DNA of 64,000 nucleotides from Nonomuraea angiospora (GTDB taxonomy: Bacteria > Actinomycetota > Actinomycetes > Streptosporangiales > Streptosporangiaceae), in the NCBI RefSeq assembly GCF_014873145.1, contig NZ_JADBEK010000001.1:3162001-3226000 (forward strand). Reading direction: 5' to 3'. Below are positions 9,313-18,457 of this stretch, piece after piece. The notes beneath the pieces were generated by a model. It was not told the DNA's origin and ran no database searches. It saw nothing but the letters and a program-made list of their open reading frames with translations. Position 1 is the stretch's first letter; the number at the start of each line of letters is the position of its first letter. The position numbers and the translations under genes were made by a program.

Positions 9313-10791
9313 TCATCCCCGGTGCGCCTCGAAGCGGAGCGTGCGGGAGACGCCGACCCGGACCGTCGTCCCGGGGGCGATGGTGACCGGCTCGTTGGGC
9401 GGGATGTCGTAGAAGTTGGGGTCGCCGGGCGGCTGGATCTGGGTGCCGTTGACCGAGCCGAGGTCGACCAGGTTGACGTCCCAGCCGTCGAGCGCCACCC
9501 GCAGGTGGCGGCGCGACACCGAGCCGTCCGGGCTGGTCACCTTGGCGGGCCTGGCGGTGCCGCCGGCCACCTCGGGCGCCCGCTCGGGGTCGCGGCCCAG
9601 CAGGTAGTCGCTCTCCAGCGGCAGCGCGGTGCCGTCGTCGAGGATGAGCACCCCGAGCGACGGGCGCGGCCCCTTGTAGGGGACGAGGGTGCGCTGCACC
9701 AGCGCGATGCCGCAGACCGCGCAGTAGGGCGAGCGGGGGTCGTTGAAGTGGTCGTTCTTGCAGTCGACGCCGTAGACCAGGGGCCGGTCGCCGTGGTCCT
9801 GCTGCTGCTCCTGCGGCGGCTGGCCCGGGTGGTCGAAGTGGTCGGGCGGGCCGAGCAGGGGCGGCGCGGGCTGGTCGAAGTGGTCGGGCGGGCCCAGGTG
9901 CTGCGGCATCGGCTGGTCGGCCACGCCGTTGCCGGGAGGCGGCGGCTCGTCGTAGGAGGGGAACTGCTGCGGCTCCGGCAGCGGCGGCGGCTGCTCCTGC
10001 GGCGGCGCGAAGAAGGGGGCCGGCTGCTCCTGCGGCGTGTGGTAGGGCGGCTGGTCCTGGGGCGGCCCGTACGGCGGCTGATCCTGGGGCGGCCCGTACG
10101 GCGGCTGGTCCTGGGACGGGAGGTAGGGCGGCTGCTCCAGCACCGGCGCGGACTGCGGGCCCGACGGCGGCCCCGGCACGACCGGCGGCTGATCGGCCAG
10201 CGGGTAGGGCGGGCGCTCCACCGGCGCGGGCGGCTGCGGGACCAGGTCGGCCTCGAGGTGGATGGCCGTGGCGGGCATCTCGCTGGTGAGCGGCCTGGAC
10301 GGGGCGGGCGCCGAGGACCGCTCGGTGAGGTCGCCCACGACGCCGCCGCCGTGGACCACGCCGCCGTCGAAGCGGACCGCGGGGTGCGGGGTGCCGGCGC
10401 CGGGCAGGCTCAGCTCCACCCGCTCGACGGGCCCGGTGACGAGCCGGTCGGCCCAGGTCAGCGAGTCGCTGCCGGCCAGCCGCGTCTCACCGCCCGGGGT
10501 GGCGATGGTGGCCGCGGCCGAGCCGCTGACCAGGACGGCCACGCCTTCTCCGACCCGGCCGGCGACGGCACAGGTGGCCGGGTCGCCGGCCATGTTGGCC
10601 GCGAGCACCTGAGCGGCGCGGCGGGCCAGCGCCCGCCCGTCGCCGCCGGAGGCGGCCGTCTCGCGCAGGGCGTCGAGCAGGTCGTCGGCCGCGGCCTCGC
10701 CGGCGTCGCACACCAGCAGCAGCCCGCCCGCGTAGGCGACCAGCCCGTTACCGGGAAGCGGACGCACCACTCCGAAGCCTTGGTCGGTCAT
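9313..10791 (-). CDS. FHA-domain protein with proline/glutamine-rich linker
   Basis: A 492-aa protein in three parts. Residues 1-160 form a globular domain rich in Ala/Gly without a family I can name. About 165-330 is a Pro/Gln-rich linker with nine-residue repeats (QDQPPYGPP) and a second repeat (LGPPDHFD). Next comes a small cysteine motif (CKNDHFNDPRSPYCAVC), probably a zinc site. The C-terminus is an FHA domain with YLLGRDPE, SRRHLRV and DLGSVNGT, the residues that bind phosphothreonine. Such proteins read Ser/Thr-kinase signals in actinomycetes; no kinase gene is adjacent. No signal peptide or membrane helix is seen. Confidence 0.8.
   Translation of the reverse strand: MTDQGFGVVRPLPGNGLVAYAGGLLLVCDAGEAAADDLLDALRETAASGGDGRALARRAAQVLAANMAGDPATCAVAGRVGEGVAVLVSGSAAATIATPGGETRLAGSDSLTWADRLVTGPVERVELSLPGAGTPHPAVRFDGGVVHGGGVVGDLTERSSAPAPSRPLTSEMPATAIHLEADLVPQPPAPVERPPYPLADQPPVVPGPPSGPQSAPVLEQPPYLPSQDQPPYGPPQDQPPYGPPQDQPPYHTPQEQPAPFFAPPQEQPPPLPEPQQFPSYDEPPPPGNGVADQPMPQHLGPPDHFDQPAPPLLGPPDHFDHPGQPPQEQQQDHGDRPLVYGVDCKNDHFNDPRSPYCAVCGIALVQRTLVPYKGPRPSLGVLILDDGTALPLESDYLLGRDPERAPEVAGGTARPAKVTSPDGSVSRRHLRVALDGWDVNLVDLGSVNGTQIQPPGDPNFYDIPPNEPVTIAPGTTVRVGVSRTLRFEAHRG
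10051..10131 (-). repeat. 27-bp in-frame tandem repeats in the FHA gene
   Basis: Three 27-bp units (10051-10077, 10078-10104, 10105-10131) encode the linker repeat QPPYGPPQD. The first two are nearly identical and the third has diverged. Because 27 is a multiple of 3, copy-number changes would only alter linker length. Confidence 0.8.
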
Positions 10792-11135
10792 GCGTCCTCC
10801 CTCATGACGACGGCGCTGCGCTGCTCATCGGTGCCCTCGCTGCGCTCGGTCACTCATTTCTCCTCCCCGGAAGCCGGCGAATTTACGGCACCCGCACTGC
10901 CGTGCTGGCCACCAGCCATACGCATACCCAGACGAAGGGGCCGTGCCGCGGCCACGTCATCTCGATTCGGTGAACCGGTGGCCCGCGACAAACCCCTCAA
11001 CTGTGCAAGTCTGGCCAAACAGAACACTATCGGCCAGTCGTCACATCGCAGTAACCGGCCGGAGTCGGCTCCGGCCGCCCGAAACTGCTGGACACGACCC
11101 TATCCATGGCCCGCCGCTTAAACGAGTGGGACAAA
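10792..11135. other. Intergenic region between FHA and site-2 protease genes
   Basis: 344 bp without a credible gene. It must hold the FHA promoter on the reverse strand and the 3' end of the protease transcript. I see no strong palindrome or RNA gene. Confidence 0.6.
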
Positions 11136-12272
11136 TCAGACGCCCGTGAAAACCCGGTTCACGTCGGCCGTGGCGAGCACCCCGTAGATCTCGCCGCCCC
11201 GTTCCACCAGGAGGTACTCGCTGCCCGGGGCCTCGCGCATGGCGTCGATGAGCGGCTCTCCGTTGAGGTCGGCCGCGAGCACCATGGTGGGCTCCAGGGA
11301 CTTGGCGACCGAGCCGGCGCTCACCCAGGGGCGGCGGTGCTCGGGGGTGGCCTGGACGGCGGCCTCGTTCACGATCGCCAGGGGCTCGCCGTCGTGGCCG
11401 ATCACGACGAGGGCGCCCGCATTGCGCTCGGCGGCCTGCCGCAGCGCCTCCGACAGCGGCGTCTCGGCGGTCACCGGGATCGCCCTGCGCGCCAGCGCGC
11501 GGGCGTTGACCTGCGGAATCCTGGCGCGGATCTTGGCCACGCGCAGCGACTGGCTCGCGCCGAGCCAGATGAACGACGCCAGCACGAACGGCCACACCAG
11601 GTCCATCGTGTCGCTCACCTGGCCGCCCTGCAGGGCCGTGGCGATCGAGAACACGACGAGCAGCACGGCCAGCACGCGGCCGCCCCAGGCGGCGACGATG
11701 GTGCCGGAGCTGGGGTTCTTGGTCAGCTTCCAGACGCCGGCGCGGAGCATCCGGCCGCCGTCCAGGGGCAGGCCGGGCAGCAGGTTGAACACGCCGACGA
11801 TGAGGTTGGCCACCCACAGCTGCCAGATGAGCACCTCGGGGATGCCGCCGCCGTTGATCACGTAGGTGTCGGCGGCCAGGCCGAGCCCGGCCAGGCCCAG
11901 CGACAGCGCCGGCCCCGCCGCGGCGACCAGGAACTCCTTGGCCGGCGTGGGCGGCTCCTTCTCGATCTCCGAGACGCCGCCGAGCAGGTAGAGCGTGATC
12001 CTGCGCACCGGCAGGCCGTAGTACTTGGCCAGCACGCTGTGGGCCAGCTCGTGCAGCAGCACCGACACGTACAGGAGCACCGCGAACGCGAACGCGACCG
12101 CGTAGGCGGCCGTGCTGTCGAGCTCGGGCAGCATCCGGCTCACCTGGCGCTCGAACGCCCAGGTGATGAACGCCGCCACGATGAACCATGTCCACGAGAC
12201 GTACACCGGAATGCCGAACGGCTTCCCCATCCGAAGACCGGAGAACTCCCGCCGCGGGCTCTGCTCGCTCAC
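11136..12272 (-). CDS. Site-2 protease (M50) with CBS pair
   Basis: Membrane metalloprotease of the S2P family, which cleaves transmembrane substrates such as anti-sigma factors. The 378-aa protein has several membrane helices. The zinc motif HELAH is at about residue 73, and NLLPGLPLDGGRML supplies the third zinc ligand (aspartate). The C-terminal 130 residues form two CBS motifs (AIPVTAETPLSEALRQAAE...; EPTMVLAADLNGEPLIDAMREA), which bind adenosyl ligands and would tune activity to energy state. It diverges from the RecB-like gene. The cleaved substrate is unknown; no sigma/anti-sigma pair is nearby. Confidence 0.92.
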   Translation of the reverse strand: MSEQSPRREFSGLRMGKPFGIPVYVSWTWFIVAAFITWAFERQVSRMLPELDSTAAYAVAFAFAVLLYVSVLLHELAHSVLAKYYGLPVRRITLYLLGGVSEIEKEPPTPAKEFLVAAAGPALSLGLAGLGLAADTYVINGGGIPEVLIWQLWVANLIVGVFNLLPGLPLDGGRMLRAGVWKLTKNPSSGTIVAAWGGRVLAVLLVVFSIATALQGGQVSDTMDLVWPFVLASFIWLGASQSLRVAKIRARIPQVNARALARRAIPVTAETPLSEALRQAAERNAGALVVIGHDGEPLAIVNEAAVQATPEHRRPWVSAGSVAKSLEPTMVLAADLNGEPLIDAMREAPGSEYLLVERGGEIYGVLATADVNRVFTGV

Positions 12273-12386
12273 CGCACTCCTTGAACGTCCATTACGTGCT
12301 GTTGCTGCCTTGATGCTACGCGCCGAATCGGGCGATCATCGTGGCACGAAGGCTATTCTGTCGGGGTCTTGACCTAGAGTGCGTGC

Positions 12387-13247
12387 ATGACGTTGACCGA
12401 ACCGGTGATCATCGGAGCTCTCTCCCCCTCCCGGGCGGGCGATTTCATGACCTGCCCGCTGCTCTACCGCTTCCGGGTGATCGACCAGCTCCCCGAGAAG
12501 CCCTCGCAGGCCGCGGTGCGGGGCACGGTGGTGCACGCGGTCCTGGAGCGCCTCTACGACCTCCCGGCGCCGCGGCGCTCGGTCCAGGCGGCGCTGGAGC
12601 TCCTGGAGCCGCAGTGGCAGCGGCTGCTGGAGGAGGACTCACAATACGCTGAGATGTTCGCCGACGAGACCGAGCAGGCCGAGTGGCTGGTCCAGGCGCG
12701 CGGCATGCTGGAGCGCTACTTCACGCTGGAGGACCCGACGCGGCTGGAGCCCGCCGAGCGCGAGCTCTACGTCGAGGCGGTCCTCGACGGGGGGCTGATG
12801 CTGCGCGGCTACGTCGACCGGCTCGACGTGGCGCCGACCGGCGAGGTCCGGGTGGTCGACTACAAGACGGGCAGCGCGCCGGGGCCCGACTTCGAGGCCA
12901 AGGCGCTGTTCCAGATGAAGTTCTACGCCCTGGTGCTGTGGCGGCTGCGCGGCCAGGTGCCCCGGCTGCTGCAGCTGGTCTACCTGGGCGGGCAGGGCGA
13001 GGTGCTGCGCTACGCCCCGGACGAGGCCGACCTGCTGGCCACCGAGCGCAAGGTGATGGCGCTGTGGACGGCGATCGAGCGGTCGCTGGAGTCCGGCGAG
13101 TGGCGGGCCCGCCGCAGCCGCCTGTGCGACTGGTGCGACCACCAGGCCCTGTGCCCGGAGTTCGGCGGCACACCCCCGCCGACCCCCGCCCGCCGGCCGG
13201 GCGACACCACCCGCTCGCACCGCCGCGCCGCCACCGACGAGCTCTGA
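12387..13247 (+). CDS. RecB-family PD-(D/E)XK exonuclease-like protein
   Basis: Stand-alone nuclease domain of 286 aa, related to the C-terminal nuclease of RecB/AddB and Cas4. The catalytic core is GYVDRLD...VRVVDYKTG (Asp and Asp-x-Lys), preceded by a histidine helix GTVVHAVLERLYD and followed by a conserved QMKFYALVLW helix. The C-terminus CDWCDHQALCPEF, with one cysteine near the N-terminus (DFMTCPLLYRF), matches the four-cysteine iron-sulfur cluster of this group. In mycobacteria the homologue Rv2119 also neighbours trmI. No helicase is linked. The cellular role is unproven; DNA repair is the usual assumption. Confidence 0.88.
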   Translation: MTLTEPVIIGALSPSRAGDFMTCPLLYRFRVIDQLPEKPSQAAVRGTVVHAVLERLYDLPAPRRSVQAALELLEPQWQRLLEEDSQYAEMFADETEQAEWLVQARGMLERYFTLEDPTRLEPAERELYVEAVLDGGLMLRGYVDRLDVAPTGEVRVVDYKTGSAPGPDFEAKALFQMKFYALVLWRLRGQVPRLLQLVYLGGQGEVLRYAPDEADLLATERKVMALWTAIERSLESGEWRARRSRLCDWCDHQALCPEFGGTPPPTPARRPGDTTRSHRRAATDEL

Positions 13248-13362
13248 CCCACCCGGCGCCACGCGTACGGCGCGCAGGCCGGGCGGGCGCACTGCCGACA
13301 ACCGGGCGGGCCGCCGTCGCCGGTTCCGCGGGCGCGGGGGTTTGAGGGTGTATGGGCGGTAA

Positions 13363-13407
13363 TCCTCCCGAGGGAGGAGGTTACGGGTTTTCACCTGGGC
13401 CTACAGT
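13363..13407 (+). promoter_or_regulatory. Promoter and palindromic operator of the two-component pair
   Basis: TCCTCCC-GA-GGGAGGA (13363-13378) is a perfect inverted repeat with a 2-nt centre. It lies upstream of a -10-like TACAGT (13402-13407) that ends 6 nt before the GTG start at 13414. The transcript is probably leaderless. The palindrome sits around -50 to -35, where an activating response regulator would bind. Confidence 0.5.
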
Positions 13408-13413
13408 GAAGCG

Positions 13414-14589
13414 GTGCGCATAGACCGGACCACGTTCCACGACACGGTGCTCGCCGGGGTGGTGGCCGCGGCGTCGGTGGCGATGTTCGTGTTCTACGGT
13501 CCCAGCCGGCTGGCGGCGCAGGGCCTGGCGGTGGACGGCATGCGCGCGCCCGACCCGCTGGGCGGGGTCCTGGTGGTGCTGGCGTGCGTGCCCCTGGCGG
13601 CGCGCAGGCGGTGGCCGCTGGCGGCGATGTGCGCGGAGCTGGTGCCCGAGACGCTGCTGGGCGTGCTCGGCTACGGGACCGGGATCTCGGGGCTGGCCGG
13701 GCTGATGCTGCTGTACTCGGTGGCCTCCTACCGCGGGCTGGCGATGGCGCTGGCGGGGCTGCTGATCTCGCTGGTGACGTACGCGCTGGGCACCCTGGCG
13801 GGCCCGGTCAGGGCGACGAGCTGGAGCGAGCACGTCGTGGTGGCCGTGGTGCTGGTGGCGGTGTGGGGCGCGGGGCGGAGCCTGCGGTTGCGGCGGGCGT
13901 ACCTGGACGAGCTCAAGGACCGGGCGGAGCGGCTGGAGCGGGCGCGCGCGGCCGACACGAGGGCGGCCCGCGCCGAGGAGCGCTCGCGGATCGCCCGCGA
14001 GCTGCACGACGTGGTGGCCCACCACGTCAGCGTGATGACCGTGCAGGCGGCCGCGGCGCGCAGGGTGCTGGCCTCCGATCCCGACCTGGCGCGCGAGGCG
14101 CTGTCGGCGATCGAGCACACCGGCCGGATGGCGATGACGGAGATGCGCAACATCGTCGGCGTCCTGCGTACCGACGCCCGCGCCGAGCTGGGCCCGCAGC
14201 CCGGCGTGCAGGACCTGCCCGCGCTGGTGGAGCAGATGCGCGAGGCGGGGCTGCCGGCCCGGCTGGTCGTGGAGGGCGAGCCGCGGCCGCTGCCCGCCGG
14301 GATCGACCTGGCCGCCTACCGGCTGGCCCAGGAGGGGCTGACGAACAGCCTGCGGCACGCGGGGGCGGGGGCCAAGGCCGTGGTGACCGTCCGCCACGAC
14401 CCCCGTGAGCTGGACGTACGGGTGGAGGACGACGGGCTGGGGGCGGCCGGGGTGTCCCGGCGGTCAGGGCACGGTTTGGTGGGCATTCGCGAACGGGTCG
14501 CACTCTATGGTGGAATCCTCAACATCGGTCCGCTACCGGGGGGCGGTTTCGAAGTGCGGGCGAGATTCCCGTTGAAGGACGGCCAATGA
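13414..14589 (+). CDS. NarL/DesK-type sensor histidine kinase
   Basis: Membrane sensor of 391 aa. Four or five hydrophobic segments (residues 10-160) are followed by a short coiled coil and a HisKA_3 dimerisation domain, RIARELHDVVAHHVSVM, with the phospho-accepting histidine at residue 198. The HATPase domain shows YRLAQEGLTNSLRHA (N box) and DDGLG / GHGLVGIRERV (G boxes). The stop overlaps the response-regulator start by 4 bp, so they are translationally coupled. There is little extracellular loop, so it probably senses membrane state or a small lipophilic signal. The stimulus is unknown. Confidence 0.93.
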   Translation: MRIDRTTFHDTVLAGVVAAASVAMFVFYGPSRLAAQGLAVDGMRAPDPLGGVLVVLACVPLAARRRWPLAAMCAELVPETLLGVLGYGTGISGLAGLMLLYSVASYRGLAMALAGLLISLVTYALGTLAGPVRATSWSEHVVVAVVLVAVWGAGRSLRLRRAYLDELKDRAERLERARAADTRAARAEERSRIARELHDVVAHHVSVMTVQAAAARRVLASDPDLAREALSAIEHTGRMAMTEMRNIVGVLRTDARAELGPQPGVQDLPALVEQMREAGLPARLVVEGEPRPLPAGIDLAAYRLAQEGLTNSLRHAGAGAKAVVTVRHDPRELDVRVEDDGLGAAGVSRRSGHGLVGIRERVALYGGILNIGPLPGGGFEVRARFPLKDGQ

Positions 14590-15269
14590 CGATCAGAGTG
14601 CTGCTGGTGGACGACCAGCCGCTGCTGCGCACGGGATTCCGCCTGATTCTGGAGGCCGAGTCCGACATCACGGTGGTGGGGCAGGCCGGCGACGGCAAGG
14701 ACGCCATGGAGCAGACGCGGGCGCTGCTGCCCGACGTGGTGCTGATGGACATCCGCATGCCGGGCGTCGACGGCATCGAGGCGACCCGCAGGATCGTGCG
14801 GGAGGCGGCGCCGACGGCGCACGTGCCGAAGGTGCTGGTGCTGACGACGTTCGACCTCGACGAGTACATCGTGGAGGCGCTGCGCTCGGGCGCGTCCGGG
14901 TTCCTGCTGAAGGACGTGCCGCCCGACGAGCTGGTGCAGGCGATCCGGGTGGTGGCGGCGGGCGACGCGATCGTGGCGCCCAGCGTGACGCGGCGGCTGC
15001 TCGACAGGTTCTCCAAGCGGCTGCCGTCGGCGTACGAGCAGCCCGCTCCGGCGCGGCTGGACCGGCTGACGGAGCGGGAGCTGGAGGTGCTGCGGCTGAT
15101 CGCCAAGGGCATGTCCAACGCGGAGATCGCGGCCAAGCTCGTGGTGAGCGAGACGACGGTCAAGACCCACGTCGGCAACGTGCTGACCAAGCTGGGGCTG
15201 CGCGACCGCGTGCAGGCCGTGGTGCTGGCCTACGAGACCGGGCTGATCACGCCGGGCACGTACTCCTGA
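14586..15269 (+). CDS. LuxR/NarL-family response regulator
   Basis: Partner of the upstream kinase. The 227-aa protein has a receiver domain with acidic pair Asp9/Asp10, phospho-acceptor Asp55 ([10 protein letters not shown]) and switch residues VLVLTTFD and LLKDV. A C-terminal LuxR helix-turn-helix is at about residues 155-215 ([29 protein letters not shown] begins it). The palindrome upstream of the kinase is its most likely target, giving autoregulation. Expression of the adjacent convergent peptide transporter need not depend on it. Confidence 0.93.
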   Translation: MTIRVLLVDDQPLLRTGFRLILEAESDITVVGQAGDGKDAMEQTRALLPDVVLMDIRMPGVDGIEATRRIVREAAPTAHVPKVLVLTTFDLDEYIVEALRSGASGFLLKDVPPDELVQAIRVVAAGDAIVAPSVTRRLLDRFSKRLPSAYEQPAPARLDRLTERELEVLRLIAKGMSNAEIAAKLVVSETTVKTHVGNVLTKLGLRDRVQAVVLAYETGLITPGTYS

Positions 15270-15294
15270 GATCGGGGCGCGCCCCGATCTCAGG
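15265..15294. terminator. Bidirectional terminator, 30-bp perfect palindrome
   Basis: The 15-base half-site CCTGAGATCGGGGCG is followed immediately by its exact reverse complement. The palindrome contains the response-regulator stop codon and ends 6 bp before the stop of the convergent oppF-like gene. It can terminate both transcripts. Confidence 0.75.
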
Positions 15295-15300
15295 ACACGA

Positions 15301-16329
15301 TCAGGACGCGGCGGCGGGCGCGGCCTCCGCCGAGGCGGGGGCGTTCTCCGGGAAGTGGCAGGCGACGCGGTGGCCGCTGGCCAGCTCCTCCAGGGGCGGC
15401 TCGACCGTCTTGCAGATCTCCTGCGCCTTCCAGCAGCGGGTGTGGAAGCGGCAGGCGGGCGGCGGGTTGAGCGGGCTGGGCACGTCGCCGGACAGCCGGA
15501 TGCGCTCGCGCTCCTTGCGCGCCTTGGGGTCGGGCACGGGCACGGCCGACATCAGGGCGTTGGTGTACGGGTGCATCGGCGCGCTGTAGAGCTGCTTGCG
15601 GTCGCCGATCTCCACGATCTTGCCCAGGTACATGACGGCCACGCGGTCGCTGATGTGCCGCACCACCGACAGGTCGTGGGCGATCACGACGTAGGTGAGG
15701 TCCAACTCGTTCTGCAGGTCTTCGAGCAGGTTGACGACCTGGGCCTGGATGGAGACGTCGAGCGCGGAGACCGGCTCGTCGGCGATGATCAGCTTGGGCT
15801 TGAGCGCGAGGGTGCGGGCGATGCCGATGCGCTGCCGCTGGCCGCCGGAGAACTCGTGCGGGTAGCGGTTGTAGTGCTCGGGGTTGAGCCCGACCAGGGC
15901 GAGAATGTCCTGGACGGCCCGCTTGACGCCGTGCTCGGTCTTGACGCCCTGGATGCGGAACGGCGCGCCGACGATGGTGCCGACCGTGTGGCGGGGGTTG
16001 AGCGACGAGTAGGGGTCCTGGAAGATCATCTGCATGTCGCGGCGGAGCGGCCTCAGCTTGCCCTGCCCCATGTGCGTGATGTCCTCGCCCTCGAAGACCA
16101 CCTTGCCGGCGGTGGGCTCGAGGAGCCGGGTGACCAGCCGGCCGGTGGTGGACTTGCCGCAGCCGGACTCCCCCACCAGGCCTAGCGTCTCGCCCTTGAA
16201 CACGTCGAAGCTGATCCCGTCGACCGCCTTGACGGCGCCGACCTGCCGCTTGAGCAGGCCCTTCGTCACGGGGAAGTGCTTCTCCAGGCCCTGTACGGAA
16301 AGGAGCGGCTCGTTCTTGGGCTCGGTCAC
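15301..16329 (-). CDS. Oligopeptide/dipeptide ABC transporter ATPase (OppF-type)
   Basis: Second ATPase of the peptide importer. The 342-aa protein has Walker [10 protein letters not shown], signature SGGQRQR, Walker [14 protein letters not shown] and the C-terminal Opp/Dpp extension with cysteines ([16 protein letters not shown]). That extension binds an iron-sulfur cluster in some members. It starts at GTG 16329, overlapping the preceding gene's stop by 4 bp (GTGA). Last gene of the five-gene operon. Confidence 0.94.
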   Translation of the reverse strand: MTEPKNEPLLSVQGLEKHFPVTKGLLKRQVGAVKAVDGISFDVFKGETLGLVGESGCGKSTTGRLVTRLLEPTAGKVVFEGEDITHMGQGKLRPLRRDMQMIFQDPYSSLNPRHTVGTIVGAPFRIQGVKTEHGVKRAVQDILALVGLNPEHYNRYPHEFSGGQRQRIGIARTLALKPKLIIADEPVSALDVSIQAQVVNLLEDLQNELDLTYVVIAHDLSVVRHISDRVAVMYLGKIVEIGDRKQLYSAPMHPYTNALMSAVPVPDPKARKERERIRLSGDVPSPLNPPPACRFHTRCWKAQEICKTVEPPLEELASGHRVACHFPENAPASAEAAPAAAS

Positions 16330-17354
16330 TGGGTCTCCAGCAGTGGCTTGATCTCGTTCTCCCACAGCTCCCGCCGCTCCGTCCGGTCCATGTGGCAGCG
16401 CACCAGGTGGCCGCCCTGGGTCTGGAGCAGGTCCGGGACCTCGGACTTGGCCTTGCCTCCGGTCCGCTCCGCGTACGGGCAGCGGGGGTGGAAGGCGCAG
16501 CCCGGCGGCACGTTGATCAGCGACGGCGGGGAGCCCTTGATCGGCAGCAGCCGGTCGGTGGGCTCCCGGTCGAGCCGGGGCATCGATCCCAGTAGACCCC
16601 ACGTGTAGGGGTGCTCGGGACGGTAGAAGATGTCGTCGGCGCTGCCGTACTCGATGCACTTGCCCGCGTACATGACCAGGATGTCGTCGGACAGCTCGGC
16701 CACCACGCCCAGGTCGTGGGTGATGATGATCAGCGCGGAGTTGAACTCGCGCTGCAGGTCGACCATGAGGTCGAGGATCTGGGCCTGCACGGTCACGTCG
16801 AGCGCGGTGGTGGGCTCGTCGGCGATGAGCAGCTCGGGGTCGCACGACAGCGCCATGGCGATCATGGCGCGCTGGCGCATGCCGCCGGAGAACTCGTGCG
16901 GGTAGGAGTCGACGCGGCGCTGCGGCTCGGGGATGCCGACCCGGCCGAGCATGTCGATGGCGTGCTTCTTCGCCACGGCCTTGGTGACCTTGTGGTGGAT
17001 GCGGTACGCCTCGATGATCTGGTCGCCGACCGTGTAGAAGGGGTGCATCGACGACAGCGGATCCTGGAAGATCATCGCCATCTTCTTGCCGCGCAGCCCG
17101 CGCACGTGCTCCTGCGAGGCGCCGACGAGCTCCTCGCCGTCGAGCCAGATCTCGCCGGAGACGTTGGCGCCCTTGCCCTTGTGCAGGCCGAGGATGCCGA
17201 GGCTGGTGACCGACTTGCCGGAGCCGGACTCGCCGACGATGCCGAGCGTCTTGCCGCGTTCGAGGTCGAACGTCAGCCCGTCGACGGACTTGACCAGGCC
17301 GTCGTCGGTCGGAAAGTGGATCTTGAGGTCTTTGACCTGGAGGAACGCGCTCAT
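16326..17354 (-). CDS. Oligopeptide/dipeptide ABC transporter ATPase (OppD-type)
   Basis: First ATPase of the importer, 342 aa. Walker A is GESGSGKSV, signature SGGMRQR, Walker B ELLIADEPTTALD, and a C-terminal oligo-HPY domain carries the cysteine motif (PPGCAFHPRCPYAE). Its ATG overlaps the end of the permease gene by 4 bp (ATGA), and its own stop overlaps the oppF-type GTG. The four-base overlaps on both sides show strict coupling of the permease and two ATPases. Confidence 0.94.
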   Translation of the reverse strand: MSAFLQVKDLKIHFPTDDGLVKSVDGLTFDLERGKTLGIVGESGSGKSVTSLGILGLHKGKGANVSGEIWLDGEELVGASQEHVRGLRGKKMAMIFQDPLSSMHPFYTVGDQIIEAYRIHHKVTKAVAKKHAIDMLGRVGIPEPQRRVDSYPHEFSGGMRQRAMIAMALSCDPELLIADEPTTALDVTVQAQILDLMVDLQREFNSALIIITHDLGVVAELSDDILVMYAGKCIEYGSADDIFYRPEHPYTWGLLGSMPRLDREPTDRLLPIKGSPPSLINVPPGCAFHPRCPYAERTGGKAKSEVPDLLQTQGGHLVRCHMDRTERRELWENEIKPLLETQ

Positions 17355-18364
17355 GCCAGCCTCACCCTCGGGTCCACGACCGCGTAGAGCAGGTCGACGA
17401 TCAGGTTGGCCACGATGATGAAGACCGCCGCCACCAGGGTGACGCCCATCACCTGGGGGAGGTCGTTGCGCTCGATGGCGTCCCTGGCGTACTTGCCGAT
17501 GCCGGGCAGCGAGAACGTGCTCTCGGTCAGCACCGCGCCGCCGAGCAGCAGGCCCAGGTCCAGGCCGAACATGGTCAGCACCGGGGTGAGCGTGGCTCTC
17601 AGCCCGTGTTTGAGCACCACGGCCCGCTCGGGCAGGCCCTTGGCCCTGGCCGTGCGTATGTAGTCCTCGGACATGGTCTCCAGCATGCCCGCCCTGGTGA
17701 GCCGGGCGTAGCCGGCGGCGTACAGGAAGGCGAGCGTGATCCAGGGCAGCATCAGGTTGTTGGCCCAGGTGAGCGGATCCTCGCTGAACGGCACCCAGTC
17801 GGCGACGTCGCCGACGAGGCCGAGCTGGTCACGGAAGATGGCCAGCGACACGATGCCGGTGAAGAAGATCGGCAGCGACACGCCGGCCAGGGCGACGCCC
17901 ATGGAGATGCGGTCGAAGAAGCTGCCGCGCCGCAGCGCGGAGACCACGCCGGTGGCCACGCCGAAGACGACCCACACCACGGCCGCGCCGAGCGCGAGCG
18001 ACAGTGTGATCGGTATGCGGTCGAGCAGGTCGGGCAGGACCGGGTTCTGCGTGACGTACGAGTAACCGAGGCAGGGCGCCGGGCACAGCTCGACACCGGG
18101 GCCGTAGTTACGCTCGACGCCGACGAAGATGCCCTTCACGAACCGCCCGTACTGGACCAGAAGCGGGTCGTAGAACCCCAGGCGGATCGCCGTATCGTGG
18201 ATGACCTGCTCGTTGGCGGCCTTGCCGACGTAACGAGAGGCGAGGTCGTCAGCGGACATCCCAGCGAGCCGAGGCACGAGGAAGAAGATGGCGAACGTCG
18301 TGATGCTCACCACGAAGAGCAGCATGACGGCCGCTATCAACCGTCTGAGAATGTATGTGAACAC
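17351..18364 (-). CDS. Peptide ABC transporter permease (OppB-type)
   Basis: Inner-membrane permease of 337 aa with six helices. It starts MFTYILRRLIAAVMLLFVVS, the typical first helix, and carries the coupling-loop motif RTARAKGLPERAVVLKHGLR (EAA-like) that contacts the ATPases. The periplasmic loop after helix 1 (about residues 30-100) is characteristic of OppB/DppB. It is placed after the binding protein, separated by an intercistronic hairpin. Confidence 0.93.
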   Translation of the reverse strand: MFTYILRRLIAAVMLLFVVSITTFAIFFLVPRLAGMSADDLASRYVGKAANEQVIHDTAIRLGFYDPLLVQYGRFVKGIFVGVERNYGPGVELCPAPCLGYSYVTQNPVLPDLLDRIPITLSLALGAAVVWVVFGVATGVVSALRRGSFFDRISMGVALAGVSLPIFFTGIVSLAIFRDQLGLVGDVADWVPFSEDPLTWANNLMLPWITLAFLYAAGYARLTRAGMLETMSEDYIRTARAKGLPERAVVLKHGLRATLTPVLTMFGLDLGLLLGGAVLTESTFSLPGIGKYARDAIERNDLPQVMGVTLVAAVFIIVANLIVDLLYAVVDPRVRLA

Positions 18365-18377
18365 TGATCTCGGCCAT

Positions 18378-18406
18378 GGCGGCCGGGCCTCGTGAGCCCG
18401 GCCGCC
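18378..18406 (-). terminator. Intercistronic hairpin between binding protein and permease
   Basis: Perfect 11-bp stem (GGCGGCCGGGC / GCCCGGCCGCC), 7-nt loop, in the 93-bp gap after the binding-protein stop. Such hairpins commonly stabilise the binding-protein mRNA or partly terminate, giving more binding protein than membrane components. Confidence 0.6.
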
Positions 18407-18457
18407 GGAGCCTTCACCTGCTTTCGACGTACGTGTCCGGCGGGGTCGCCTGACCGA

